Numbered from the stretch's first letter, positions 10,706 to 21,200 are shown. The stretch: 27,230 nt of DNA from Oppiella nova (GCA_905397405.1 CAJPVJ010000365.1:1-27230), one strand, 5' to 3'. Translations and numbers: made by a program. The notes: generated by a model not told the origin, from the sequence alone.

Positions 10706-12077
10706 GTGTGACATTTTGTGTAGAAAATTGAGAAACGGATGATATAAATAGTCAGCACTCTTAAATATATCAATTTTCATTACAAACGAGTGATCCGGGT
10801 CCTATGAAAATGAAACTTTGAATTAATTATTTCACAAATTAAATACAAACTAATTTAAAAACACAAACCAAAGGAATTTTGAACACATTATCCGTGTAAT
10901 CAAAATACATGATAGACCTCAAGAATATGACATCAAAGCACCCGTACTTCAGTAGTGAGATCTGGTCCTCACAACAGATATTCTTGAATGCCGTCAACTC
11001 TTTCATAACTTTTGTCAGATTTCTGATACATGTGTCAAATTTAGTGGTAACAGTTTGGTGATAGTCATAGTCATAGATATTGTCCAGATTTCTGCTATTA
11101 CTGCTGTACGGACTGCCCAGACATCGGATTGTTGTCATCAATTCATTCATTAAATAAATTTCCTTTTCATTAAAACCAGCGGTACATTGACTTAGAGGTT
11201 GTGCGATAGGTATTACCGAAACGGCAAACTCGACGGCCTTTTCGATTGTCTTATTTGACACGTTATAACAAGCAATTTGTTGCACATATGGTGGTGAGGT
11301 ATTTGGCTTATCAAAGCTATTGTCCACAATATTATCAATGAAATCGTTGGTAACAGTGCTCTCTATATCCCTAATCTGTTCGCTGAGGGCATCGGCGCTG
11401 ATATTGTTGTCGTCGAGTATTTCGTATAAAATATCATTATTTACGGTTTGATTGGTGTTTGAGATGTGATTTTCATGTGATGTTTCCGGTGATGAGTATA
11501 TCAATGATTGTGGACTTTCATCGCATGTAATACTAGTATTATTAGCACTATTATGACTATCCCTCCACTTTTTGTTTTCTAATCGCTTGAGTTTTTTCAT
11601 CTCCCGTTCCTCTTCATTAAGTATCCAGTCCTTGATATTAACAAAACTTGTTTTAATCATTTTAATTGATAATGTTTGCGAGTTAATGCATTTTTATTGT
11701 ATACCCTTCTCATTCCTATGGCCAGGCACTTGTCTAATCGACACCTTGAGCAAAACTTCCTTGTGATTGAATCAATTTTGCATTTATTATCGAAATGGCA
11801 TATTAGCTATATGTCAATCAATGTATTAAATTATTAATAAACGTTTAGCAATTCAAATGAAACATTACAGTATTTTTTAAGGCATTCCTACGGAAAAAGG
11901 CTTTACATGGCTCACACGATACGGCACCAAAGTTTTTGCCTGTATATTCATATAACAATTATTAAATAGAGTTTTAAAAGGAAATTTTTCAATTAATTAG
12001 TGTTTAATAAGTTATATCATACCCATTGCCATATGTCCACAAACACCGCACACTTTCGGAAATACTTGAACACTCAT
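10175..12077 (-). CDS. HR96-like nuclear receptor, copy D (7 exons, 475 aa)
   Basis: Exons in coding order: 12077-12023, 11939-11869, 11806-11705, 11630-10869, 10801-10673, 10606-10545, 10421-10175; all GT-AG and in phase (1428 nt). It starts MSVQVFPKVCGVCGHMAMG. Zinc ligands are as in copy A, the recognition helix is CEPCKAFFRRNALK, and finger 2 contains CHFDNKC and RKFCSRC. The hinge begins DWILNEEERE; a long N/S/T-rich linker follows, then the LBD signature DQISLLKYG (D298). Exon 5 (DPDHSFVMKIDIFKS) is distinct from the other copies. Exon 6 gives FNPDRPNL; AF-2 is LLEEVF (455-460), followed by a 14-residue tail. No lesion seen. Likely a functional nuclear transcription factor; the ligand cannot be read from sequence. 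Confidence 0.87.
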
Positions 12078-12460
12078 ATTATGATATGCCGTAAATTATG
12101 GGTATTTTATTCATTAATTCATTAACCGTAACACTAATAATCATAATTTGCATTAAACATACATTAGTAGTGATGTATTTTGACAGGTTTATATGGAAAC
12201 TCATGTATAATATGCATCGATTACATGTTAATTATATTCAACTATTGTTAAACAATTATAATAAGTTTGGATTATGAATACACTGACGGAAACACAAAAA
12301 AATAAAAATATTATTTTCAATTTTCAAACTATTATTCTTATTGATATTTTTAGGCCACGAAAATATATATTTTATATAAAGTACCCAACACGATCGTGTT
12401 TCAAAATAAAAATAAATTTCTGTGAATACAACTTAATTATATATTCTCACTGTATATGTT

Positions 12461-12700
12461 ATTACCGTAAATAGCACTCAATCTAAACAATGCACTAAAA
12501 CCACAATAAAAATACAAAAATAGTCGTAAAGAATACACAAAACCATAAGTTTTGTTTTGAATGAGAGTTTGATTTTTCGGGATTTTAAACACTATTAGAA
12601 ATGTGTGCAAACAAGTCGACTGTTTGAATGGATGGCTATTAAAACATTACTACATTTGATTATCATTAGTGCCAGAGTTTGCGTATAAGAGTTTAGGTAA
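12461..12700 (-). promoter_or_regulatory. Conserved upstream block, copy D
   Basis: Well-preserved member: TACCGTAAATAGCACTCAATC, ATGCACTAAAACCACAATAA, ATAGTCGTAAAGAATACACA, TTTTGAATGAGAGTTTGA, AGAAATGTGTGCAAAC and AGAGTTTGCGTATAAGAGTT. It starts about 385 nt upstream of the ATG. It is nearly identical to the copy E block. The TATAAGAG on the plus strand points away from the receptor, so if it is a TATA element it would serve divergent transcription. Confidence 0.4.
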
Positions 12701-13629
12701 CGACTTATAATTTCTATATAGAATCGGGGACATATCTAGCAAAACTTGTTTTTTTTATTTTAATCAATGAGCGAATTAATTGTTCAGTTTCAAGGCTAAT
12801 GGTTTTAGTTATTAAATTTGAAAACATAAATTTAAATCCTTTTTCTTATATCTAATATAATTTATATTCTAATTATTATAAATATAAAATTGCTTTTTTT
12901 GTTATAAAATTAAGGAAACTTATTTAAAACCTTTCCTGTATTTAGATTTATTCAAAATTTTTATACGTATTGTTTGAATTTAAACATATTATGAATAATA
13001 ATGCAATTACATAATCCGGTGATATAATGGGCTCAAAATAACGTGAAATTGTTATAAGTGTTTGAATTTGCAATTATACAATGCACAAAATACAAATAAC
13101 TATTTTGAAAATTTAGATAAATATTTATTTTTTAATTTAACACAATTGTAATTTTATTGCTGTATGTTTGCAGTATAAAATAAATAATACTTTAGTATTA
13201 CTTTATAAAAAAAAGTATTATGATATTGATATAAAATCTAAATAAAAATAATATGTGATGTAATCCAAGTGTATGTTTTATGTTACCAATAACAGAGTAA
13301 GGTTATCCTGTTTAAATTACTGGTAGTAAATTAACAATAAAAAACACAATTAATAAACTTTAAGAATATTAAATGAAATGAATGTTAACATTATTAATTA
13401 AACATACCGGTAATATTAATACAATGTAATATGCAAGAAATTATATTGTAATCAGTTAATAATTGGTTTTAAATTGATGACATTTATTTATAATTTTAAA
13501 AATTAAATGACGACAAACATAAAATAATGTTAATTAACTTTAGTATAACGATTATTAAGTTATGAATCAAATATAATATAGTACATGTTTTGCATTTTAT
13601 AAGCATTGTATAATAAATAATGTTAACAT

Positions 13630-13636
13630 TGAGGTA
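13630..13636 (-). promoter_or_regulatory. Shared 3'-UTR motif UACCUCA, copy E
   Basis: Minus-strand TACCTCA, 54 nt past the stop of copy E, in the context GTTTACCTCAATGTTAAC, which recurs in copy G. An AATAAA hexamer is readable just before it in transcript order (minus strand, 13640-13645). Confidence 0.25.
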
Positions 13637-13689
13637 AACTTTATTTTATAAAATACTGCATTTACAATAATTGATTAATTCATTGATTA

Positions 13690-15572
13690 CTATAAAATAG
13701 TGAGCGTGTAGTCTGACTGACATACAGGTGCGATATCAAAGATCTCTTGGAGTAGTGGCGGAATCAATGTCTTCGGCGTGTCTTCCATCGTAACCTTCCT
13801 CTGAGCCTCTCTTAAGACATTTAAACCCATGATTACATTCATTAGTCTTAGAAATCTTGACTTTGCTTCACATTCCGATGGATATTTCAATTGTAAATAT
13901 CTAAGCAATAAATGCATATAAATGTGTTGTTGGAGTCTATATTGTGTGACAAATAAACATAAATTAATGTTAAGAAAAGAATAGATGAATCGATACATTA
14001 TTAAAAATAATATGACAAAAAAGTTATTAATTACTTGATAACATCTCTATTAGCAAGGTTGGGAATATCCGGATTGAACAAAGTTATTGATGACATCTAC
14101 AAAAATTATTTACTTCATAATAAGTATAATATAAATTTTACGAATTTGCAAAATTGTAATCTAGTAAACTCTTATACCAAATCTATTATTATGCGATCGG
14201 TGTCCCAAATGGGTAATAGTTTATTTAGAAAATTCTTATATGGGTGATAAAAATATTCAATGTTTCTCAAATAATCCAATTTTAATACAATTTGGTTATC
14301 CGGGTCCTATCAGAAAAAAATAAATACTGTAAATATTATAACAAATTATAATAAATGCAAACTGATGACACAAACCATTGGAATTTTGATCACATTATCC
14401 GTGTAATCAAAACATTTGATAGACCTCAAGAATATGACTTCAAGGCACCCGTACTTCAGTAGTAAGATCTGGTCCTCACAGTAGATATCCCTGAATGTGG
14501 ACAACCCTTTCACGAATGTTGTTATATTTCTGATACATCTGTCAAATTTGGTTGCGAAAGTCTGATGAAAGTCATACATATTGTCCAGGCCTTTGATGTT
14601 ACTGCTAAACGGAGTGACCATACATCGGGCAGTTGTTATCAATTCATTCAATAAATAAGTTTCCCTTTCATTGAAACCAGTGTTGCATTCACTTAGAGGT
14701 CGCGCGATAGGTATCACTGAAACAGTAAACTCGACGGCCTTTTCAATCGTCTCATTTGACACATTATAACCCGTTTGTGAAGTTATTTCATTACAATTAT
14801 TATATACACTAATTTGTTGATCATTTATTATGCAATCAAATTTTTTGTCCACAATATTATCAATGAAATCATTTGTAACAGTGCTCTCTATATCCATAAT
14901 TTGCTCGCTAAGGGCATCGGCACTAATACTGTTGTCATCGAGTATTTCATATAAAATATCATTATTTGTGTTATTATTGGTGTTTGAGATTTGGTTTCCG
15001 TGCGATGTTTCCGGTGATGAGTCTATCAATGATTTTGTACTTTCATCGCTAGTATTATTGTATTGATTACTATCCCTCCGTTTTTTGTTCGCTAATATCT
15101 TAAGCTTTTTGAGCTCCCGTTCCTCTTCATTCAATATCCAGTCCTTAATCAAACATAACTTGTTATAATTATTTAAATTACTATTTATTTCAATTCATTG
15201 AATACCCGTCTCATGCCGATGGCCAGGCATTTGTCTAATCGACACCTTGAGCAAAACTTTCTGGTGATTGAATCAATATTGCATTTATTGTCGAAATGGC
15301 ATTTTAGCTACAATTTAATTTATTAATCAATTTAATTAATTGCTATAAAATATATATTTTCTATATTACAAATAAAATTACCGTATTTTTTAAGGCATTT
15401 CTCCTAAAAAAGGCTTTACAGGGCTCACACGATATGGCACCAAAGTTTTTGCCTTAATATTCATATAATATTAATTTATTTACAAATAAAAATTTTAATA
15501 ATGAATTTTCATTATACCCATTGCCATATGTCCGCAAACAGCACATACTTTCGGTAATACTTTGTCACTCAT
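13690..15572 (-). CDS. HR96-like nuclear receptor, copy E (7 exons, 477 aa)
   Basis: Exons in coding order: 15572-15518, 15452-15382, 15307-15206, 15143-14376, 14306-14178, 14096-14035, 13936-13690; GT-AG, in phase (1434 nt). It starts MSDKVLPKVCAVCGHMAMG. Recognition helix CEPCKAFFRRNALK; finger 2 has CHFDNKC and RKFCSRC. The hinge begins DWILNEEERE and the N/T-rich linker contains a run of NTNNNTNND. LBD signature DQILLLKYG; exon 5 starts DPDNQIVLKLDYLRN; exon 6 has LFNPDIPNL. AF-2 is LLQEIF (457-462), with glutamine replacing the first glutamate of LLEEVF; the glutamate of the AF-2 consensus itself is kept. A 14-residue tail follows. Closest to copy C in its 5' half. Intact and probably functional. 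Confidence 0.86.
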
Positions 15573-16409
15573 AGTATGGTTGACGTTGACATTAAATTAT
15601 ATGTATTTTATTCATTAATAATTATAATTTGCATTAAACACACATTAGCAATTTGTTACAACTGGTTTATATGGAAACTCATGCTTAATATTATATGTTA
15701 ATTATATTAAAATAAGTTTGGATTATGAATACACTGTGACGAAAACACAAAAATAAAAATAATATTTTCAATTTTCAAACTTATATTTTTATTGATATTT
15801 GTAGGCCACGAAAAATATATACTTTATATAAATCGTGTTTCAAAATAAAAATAAATTTCTGTGAATACAACTTTATTATATTTTCTCAAAATCACTGTAT
15901 ATGTTATTACCGTAAATAGCACTCAATCTAAACAATGCACTAAAACCACAATAAAAATACAAAAATAGTCGTAAAGAATACACAAAACCATAAGTTTTGT
16001 TTTGAATGAGAGTTTGATTTTTCGGGATTTTAAACACAACTAAAAATGTGTGCAAACAAGTCGACTGTTTCAATGGATGGCTATTAAACATAAATGCATT
16101 TGATTATCATTAGCACCAGAGTTTGCGTATAAAAGTTTAGGTAAAGACTTATAATAACTATAGAGAATCGGGGACATATCTAGCAAAACGTGTTTTTTAT
16201 TTTAATTCATGAACGAATTAATTGTTTGCATTCAAGGTAAATGTTACACGCGATTAAATCTTTAAAAATATACTTTTAATATCTCCTTTCCTACATAATC
16301 TTATTTATTATTAAAAAAAGAAATTGTTTTTTTTATAAAATTTTCAAAATAAGGATACTGTACTTACTTAAAACCGTTGTTGTATTTAGATTTATTCATA
16401 CTTATCATA
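15573..16409. other. Upstream flank of copy E, matches flank of copy D
   Basis: Paralogous to about 12078-12965 with small indels, including the conserved block at 15909-16140. No gene recognised. The minus-strand frame at 15876-16091 is an accidental ORF within the conserved block; the corresponding reading is interrupted in the D, F and G blocks. Similarity to the D flank ends at about 16407, where foreign sequence begins. Confidence 0.6.
15909..16140 (-). promoter_or_regulatory. Conserved upstream block, copy E
   Basis: Same landmark order as at copy D, starting about 337 nt upstream of the ATG and ending with AGAGTTTGCGTATAAAAGTT. Nearly identical to the D block over more than 200 nt, although the flanking DNA carries more differences. 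Confidence 0.42.
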
Positions 16410-17122
16410 AAGCTTTCGCCAAAAGGGTGGTAAATGGTTTATTTAGCATTAAAAATCGTTAAATAGAGCTAGAGCAAAATAAGAATTTTGGCAACTATTG
16501 TTTTTTGGCACCGATCCATCGGTATCCCCAATTTTATTGTGGCATAAGGGGAACGGTAGATATGCCTGTCCATCAATAGCTCAAAAACTATAAGATGTAG
16601 GTAAAATCTGATTTTTGGAAATTGTGCACTGGGTCAATAAGAAAAAAGTAATTTCTGGATTTTGAGAAATTTTGCTTTATTGATTTTTTAAAATTCTTTA
16701 TTTGTGAAATTTTTGATTTGAAATTCATTAATCTCAGCAACGACGTAATGGATCTGGGTGATCTCCAAGTTGTTAGAATTGTCTTTCAAAATACTAAAAG
16801 TTATTTGCTTGCACCGATACTGTATCTTGTGCACAGAATTTTCTAGGTTAAAAATTAATTTTCTCTATGTAATTTGAAAATACAGGTAAAGGTGAATAAC
16901 AATAAAACAGGTTTAAAATAAATACATAGAGAAAATTAATTTTTTTAACATACACAAAACTTGCGCCAATGTTTTAAAATCAAAAACAATAGTCTACTAG
17001 TTCTTAATTTTGTTGAAAACTATTATTTAATTAATTATCAATTAATTATTTGTCTAATTAGGTAGAAATAAATGTAACTATCTTAAATATTTTAGCCAAA
17101 TTGTAGGCAAATCTAGAATCTA
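16410..17122. other. Unassigned insertion-like segment between E and F
   Basis: This segment begins where homology with the copy D flank stops and runs to the inverted-repeat element at 17123. Its composition is less A+T extreme than the surroundings (for example GCCAAAAGGGTGGTAAATGG, GGTGATCTCCAAGTTGTTAG). It contains a near-perfect inverted repeat at 16847-16949. No ORF with recognisable transposase or reverse transcriptase motifs was seen. It is probably a remnant of a mobile element or a fragment brought from elsewhere; no family can be named. Confidence 0.4.
16847..16949. repeat. Inverted repeat, 25-27 bp arms, 51-nt loop
   Basis: The left arm at 16847-16871 (ending ATTAATTTTCTCTATGTA) pairs with the right arm at 16923-16949 (starting TACATAGAGAAAATTAAT). 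They are perfect complements apart from a 2-nt length difference in an A/T run. The loop is A-rich and contains CAGGTAAAGGTG. It could be a small foldback element or the fused ends of older insertions. Confidence 0.7.
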
Positions 17123-17943
17123 AGGTATGAGTTTTAAGTAATTTCAAAATTTTCAACATTATGGCGCGCGCTTAAGACTTAATTGTTGGGATCAATATAT
17201 GCATCCATTTGTAGGTCTGTTATCACTGATTATGAATATCATATGAGTTACAGTATTTGATTATCCTTAAAAATATTATAGCACCTGGAGTACATAAAGG
17301 TCCAAATTAATTTTTGCAAAAAATATTTAAATTTAGGTGATGAGGTAAACTGTACGACCCCTGCTCGACACATCCATGGTAAACCTGCAGAGATTTTTAT
17401 ATTTATCAATACAGGGCTGACATATATGTGTCGGGAAGGGGTGGTACATAATATCACATTATCTAAATTCAAAAATATTTTCATTTAATTCCCATAGAAC
17501 CTTTCTACAAACTACAGTACATATCTGTAAAATTTTGGAGGGCTGGCATTTGGACACCATGTATTATTTTTTCATAATTATTTTTCTAAGTTGTAGAGAA
17601 AGAGTTATATTTTAATTTGATATATAATTTATCAAGATTATATTTGTAGAAAATTTTTTATAATCGGTTTTTATAACTATTGAGAAAAGAATCGAGAAAA
17701 ATGTGCTATTTTGAGAAATTATTACATAGAAAATAATGATTACACATTGCAAAAACTAATTTGGACCTTTATGTACTCCAGGTGCTATAATATTTTTAAG
17801 GATAATCAAATACTGTAAATCATATGATATTCATAATCAGTGATAACAGACCTACAAATGGACGCATAGATTGATCCCAACAATTAAGTCTTAAGCGCGC
17901 GCCATAAAGTTGAAAATGTTGCAATTACTTAAAACTCATACCT
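17123..17943. mobile_element. Non-autonomous foldback DNA transposon, ~197-bp TIRs, TA flanks
   Basis: Left arm 17123-17319 and right arm 17747-17943 are near-perfect inverted repeats; outer ends read AGGTATGAGTTTTAAGTAAT and its complement. Inner parts share CACCTGGAGTACATAAAGGT. Both ends abut TA (17121-17122 and 17944-17945), consistent with a TA target duplication as made by Tc1/mariner-type and some other families. The 427-bp interior has no transposase; it holds a second, imperfect inverted repeat (17352-17373 with 17426-17447). A rare GC island, GGCGCGCGC, occurs in each arm. The 78-codon minus-strand frame at 17248-17484 spans arm and interior and looks accidental. Superfamily assignment is inference. 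Confidence 0.8.
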
Positions 17944-17974
17944 TATATGTCATATTTGTGTACTTATTCTTTAA

Positions 17975-18060
17975 TAAATATAAAATACCATAAAATACAT
18001 AAAATACTGTATAATACGGTATAATACACGTATAATACAATCAAAAAATAAAATACCGTA
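17975..18060. repeat. Short imperfect tandem repeat, (T)ATAATAC/AAAATAC units
   Basis: A run of roughly ten-base units ending in ATAC or ATACC (AAAATACCAT, AAAATACATA, AAAATACTGT, ATAATACGGT, ATAATACACG, ATAATACAAT) lies just after the foldback element. It looks like a degenerate microsatellite. Confidence 0.55.
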
Positions 18061-18078
18061 TTTTGACATCCTTAATTT

Positions 18079-18120
18079 CTATAAACTCGTGAACGAATAT
18101 TCCGACAGACATACAGGTGT
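18079..18120 (-). pseudogene. Detached 3' coding tail of copy F
   Basis: On the minus strand this encodes the last residues of the receptor tail (C-L-S-E-Y-S-F-T-S-L, then TAG at 18079-18081), matching the tail of copy G. It has been separated from exon 7 of copy F by the 630-bp insertion at 18121-18750 and is no longer translated in frame. Positions 18111-18120 are the left target-site duplication. Confidence 0.85.
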
Positions 18121-18750
18121 AGTGTGACCAGGTCGAAAACTTGTAACACTTGAAAGATAATGAACAAATTCTTGAAAATTCTTGACCTTAATTTTTATTT
18201 AAATTATCCTTTTATAAATAATTTATTATTTTAATCAAGGGACATTTATTATAATCAAATTTTAGTTATTAATTAATAGTTAAATCTTTGCCAAATTTGA
18301 TTCCTAATTTTTACCTTTCATACAATATTTAATGATAATTGCATGAATAAATAAACTCAACAGTAACGATACTAGTATATTGTTTAGAAATAAAACATTA
18401 TTAAATCTTAAATATTATTCCAGTAATATAATTATTATAATGGTATTTGAATTTTCCAGTGGAATTTCATAATAAGAATTTTATTTATAACTTATATTTA
18501 TGGCAAACAATTATTGTAAAATGTACTAAAATTTTTTGTTGACATTCAAGAATTTAACATTGCACTTTATATTTATATTCTGTTTCCAAAGTTTCTGTTT
18601 TTTAACCACCATAACATTTAATATTTTATCGTATATATCAATTATGTAAATTCTTGACCTATAATGTCAAGAGTTTACCCTTCTCTTGATTCTTGACCAG
18701 ACACCCAAATTCTTGAAAGTCAAGACCGAATTCTTGACCCTGGTCACACT
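18121..18750. mobile_element. 630-bp non-autonomous transposon inserted in last exon of copy F
   Basis: Terminal inverted repeats are AGTGTGACCAGGTC at the left and GACCCTGGTCACACT at the right. They are flanked by perfect 10-bp direct repeats ATACAGGTGT (18111-18120 and 18751-18760). The uninterrupted homologue in copy G carries ATACAGGTGT once, which proves insertion. Six copies of ATTCTTGA, plus inverted forms, cluster near the two ends (about 18160-18185 and 18651-18740), as expected for subterminal transposase-binding repeats. There is no coding capacity. A 10-bp duplication fits Mutator-like elements best (usually 9-11 bp), less well hAT (8 bp); the superfamily remains unproven. Confidence 0.92.
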
Positions 18751-20633
18751 ATACAGGTGTGATATCTAACACCTCTTCCACAAGTGGCGGAATCATTGAC
18801 TTCGGCGTGTTTTCCATCGTATTCTTCATCATAGCCTCCTTTAAGACATTTAAATCCATTATTATATTCATTAGTCTTAAGAATCGCGACTTTGCCTCAA
18901 ATTCCGATCGATACTTGAGTTGTAAATATCTAAGCAATAAATGCATATAAATGTGTTGTTGGAGTCTATATTGTGTGACAAATAAACATAAAGTCAATCA
19001 ATAGTATTAAGAATTAATGACAATTTTTGGAATTTCAATCGATAATGAAATATTTAAAATGTAAAATAAAGCCTTTTATTAATTACTTGATAACATCTCT
19101 ATTAGCAAGGTTTGGACGATCCGGATTAAACAAAGTTATTGATGACATCTACAAAAATTATTTGTTTTAAATTAGTATAAGTTCTACTAATATACATAAT
19201 TTAAATCTAGTAAACTCTTATACCAAGTCTATTATTGTGTGATCGTTGTCCCAAATGGGTAATAGCTTTTGCAAAAACCTCATATATGGGTCATAAACAA
19301 TTTCAACGTTTTTCAAAAAATCCAATTTTAATACAATAAAATTATCCGGGCCCTATCATGTACAGACAAATACTGTAAATTAGCTTGCACCACAAATGTA
19401 ATCTAATGACACAAACCATTGGAAGTTTGAAGACATTATCCGTGTAATCAAAAAACTTGATAGACCTCAAGAATATGACATCAAAGCACCCGTACTTCAG
19501 TAGTAAGATCTGGTCCTCACAGTCGATATCCCTAAAAGGGGACAACCCTTTCACAAAATTTGTTACATTTCTAATACATGTGTCAAATTTGGTAGCAAAG
19601 GTCTGATGAAAGTCATACATATTGTCCAAGTCTTTGCTATTACTGCTAAACGGACTGCTCATACACCGGTCAGTTGTTAGCAATTCATACAATAAATAAG
19701 TTTCCCTTTCATTGAAACCAGTGTTGCATTCACTTAGAGGTCGGGCGATAGGTATCACCGAAAAAGAAAATTCGTCGGCTTTTTCTATTGTCTCATTTGA
19801 CACGTTATAACCCGATTGTGGAGTAATTTGATTGCTATTATTATATACACTAATTTGTTGGTCATTTATTATGTTATCAAAATTTGTTTCCATAATATTA
19901 TCAATGAAATCGTTGGTAACAGTGCTCTCTATATCCATAATTTGCTCGCTAAGGGCACTAATGTTGTTGTCATCGAGTATTTCGCATAAAATATCATTAT
20001 TTGTGTTATTATTGGTGTTTGAAATGTGGTTTCCGTGCGATGTTTCCGGTGATGAGTCTATCAATGATTTTGTACTTTCATCGCTAGTATTATTGTATTG
20101 ATTACTATCCCTCTGTTTTTTATTCACTAATATCTTAAGATTTTTTAGCTCCCGCTCCTCTTCATTCAATATACAGTCCTTAATCAAATAAAACTTGTTT
20201 TATTTATTTAAATTACTATTTATTTCAATTCATTGAATACCCGTCTCATGCCGATGGCCAGGCATTTATCTAATCGACACTTTGAGCAAAACTTTCTGGT
20301 GATTGAATCAATATTGCATTTATTGTCGAAATGGCATTTTAGCTACAATTTAATTTATCCATTAATTTAATAAATTTCTATTGAATATATATTTTATACA
20401 ATACAAATGAACTTACAGTATTTTTTAAGGCATTCCTCCTAAAAAAGGCTCTACATGGTTCACACGATACGGCACCAAAATTTTTGCCTTTATATTTATG
20501 CAGTATTAATTTATTAACAAGTAAAAATGAGAATGTTGAATTTTAAAATTAATTATTGTTTAATAAGTTATATCATACCCGTTGCCATATGTCCACAAAC
20601 ACCGCACACTTTCGGAAACAGTTTTACACTCAT
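18749..20633 (-). CDS. HR96-like nuclear receptor, copy F (7 exons, 465 aa, tail cut by transposon)
   Basis: Exons in coding order: 20633-20579, 20487-20417, 20342-20241, 20178-19417, 19352-19224, 19148-19087, 18965-18749; GT-AG, in phase (1398 nt). It starts MSVKLFPKVCGVCGHMATG. The recognition helix reads CEPCRAFF: the usual lysine is arginine. Finger 2 is intact (CHFDNKC). Hinge begins DCILNEEERE; LBD signature DQILLLKYG; exon 5 starts GPDNFIVLKLDFLKN; exon 6 has LFNPDRPNL. Exon 7 has SEFEAK where most copies have SECEAK. AF-2 is LVEEVL (455-460). The transposon at 18121-18750 supplies a TAG directly after ITPV, removing about ten tail residues but sparing helix 12, so the protein may still work. 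The native 3' UTR is displaced. Confidence 0.85.
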
Positions 20634-21027
20634 ATTAATTGTTACCGTATATGAAAGTTATATGTATTTTATTCATTAATTATAATTGCATTAAACACAC
20701 ATTAGAAATTTGTTACCACTGGTTTATATGGAAACTTATGCTTAATATTATATATTAATTATATTAAAATAAAATCTATATTATGATTAGATTTTGAACA
20801 CTTTTTAACGAGATGATAAAAAAATACTAAATTTTTCATCGCTATATTTTGTAGTTTTATTTCAAATACATTATTATTAATATCAAAAATACATCAGTGC
20901 AAATTTAATACTATGAATGACCCAATGATCGGGTATACCCAATGATAAATAAATTTCTAAGAATACAACTTAATTATCGACCCTTGAAGTGAATGTATAT
21001 AAATGTTCACTACAGTACTGTATGCTG

Positions 21028-21200
21028 CAAATAGCACTCAATCTTAACAATGCCTAATGACTACAATAAAAATACAAAAATAGTCGTAAAGTATATATCA
21101 ATACAAAACTAGAAGTTTCTTTTAAAATAAGAGTCAGTTTTCGGGGATTTGAACACAATTAAAAATGTGTGCAAACAAATCGGCTGTTTAAATTGATGGC
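21028..21200 (-). promoter_or_regulatory. Conserved upstream block, copy F
   Basis: Landmarks: CAAATAGCACTCAATCTTAA, ACAATAAAAATACAAAAATA, GTCGTAAAG, AAAATGTGTGCAAAC and GATGGCTAAA. It starts about 395 nt upstream of the ATG. The closing GTTTGCGTATAAGAG element present in D, E and G is missing here, replaced by repeated TCGGGGACA sequence. Confidence 0.38.

Larger units (their letters stand above)
12078..13689. other. Intergenic D-E, duplicated upstream flank
   Basis: No gene recognised. Positions about 12100-12965 closely match 15600-16407 upstream of copy E (landmarks TATGGAAACTCATG, TAGGCCACGAAAA, AATAAATTTCTGTGAATACA, GAATCGGGGACATATCTAGC). The rest, to 13689, is A+T rich 3' flank of copy E with no readable feature apart from the motif at 13630. 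The 66-codon plus-strand frame at 12274-12474 lies in this repeated flank and is not conserved as a protein. Confidence 0.6.

Noticed and set aside
14830-15066. Plus-strand ORFs of 76-89 codons at 7551-7781, 14830-15066 and 19832-20101 with similar hydrophobic products
   Set aside because: They are exact antisense shadows of exon 4 of copies C, E and F; their similarity to each other follows from the conservation of that exon.
15876-16091. 71-codon minus-strand ORF in the upstream flank of copy E
   Set aside because: Lies in the conserved upstream block; the equivalent frame is interrupted in the D, F and G blocks, so conservation is not of protein.
17248-17484. 78-codon minus-strand ORF inside the foldback element
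   Set aside because: No transposase motif; it crosses from the repeat arm into the interior and has no coding signature beyond being open.
17975-18060. Possible CRISPR-like or satellite array from repeated ATAC units
   Set aside because: Units are about ten bases, degenerate and without spacers; a degraded microsatellite fits better.
18121-18750. hAT-type classification of the insertion in copy F
   Set aside because: The target duplication is 10 bp with perfectly matched element ends on both sides, not the 8 bp expected for hAT; superfamily left open.
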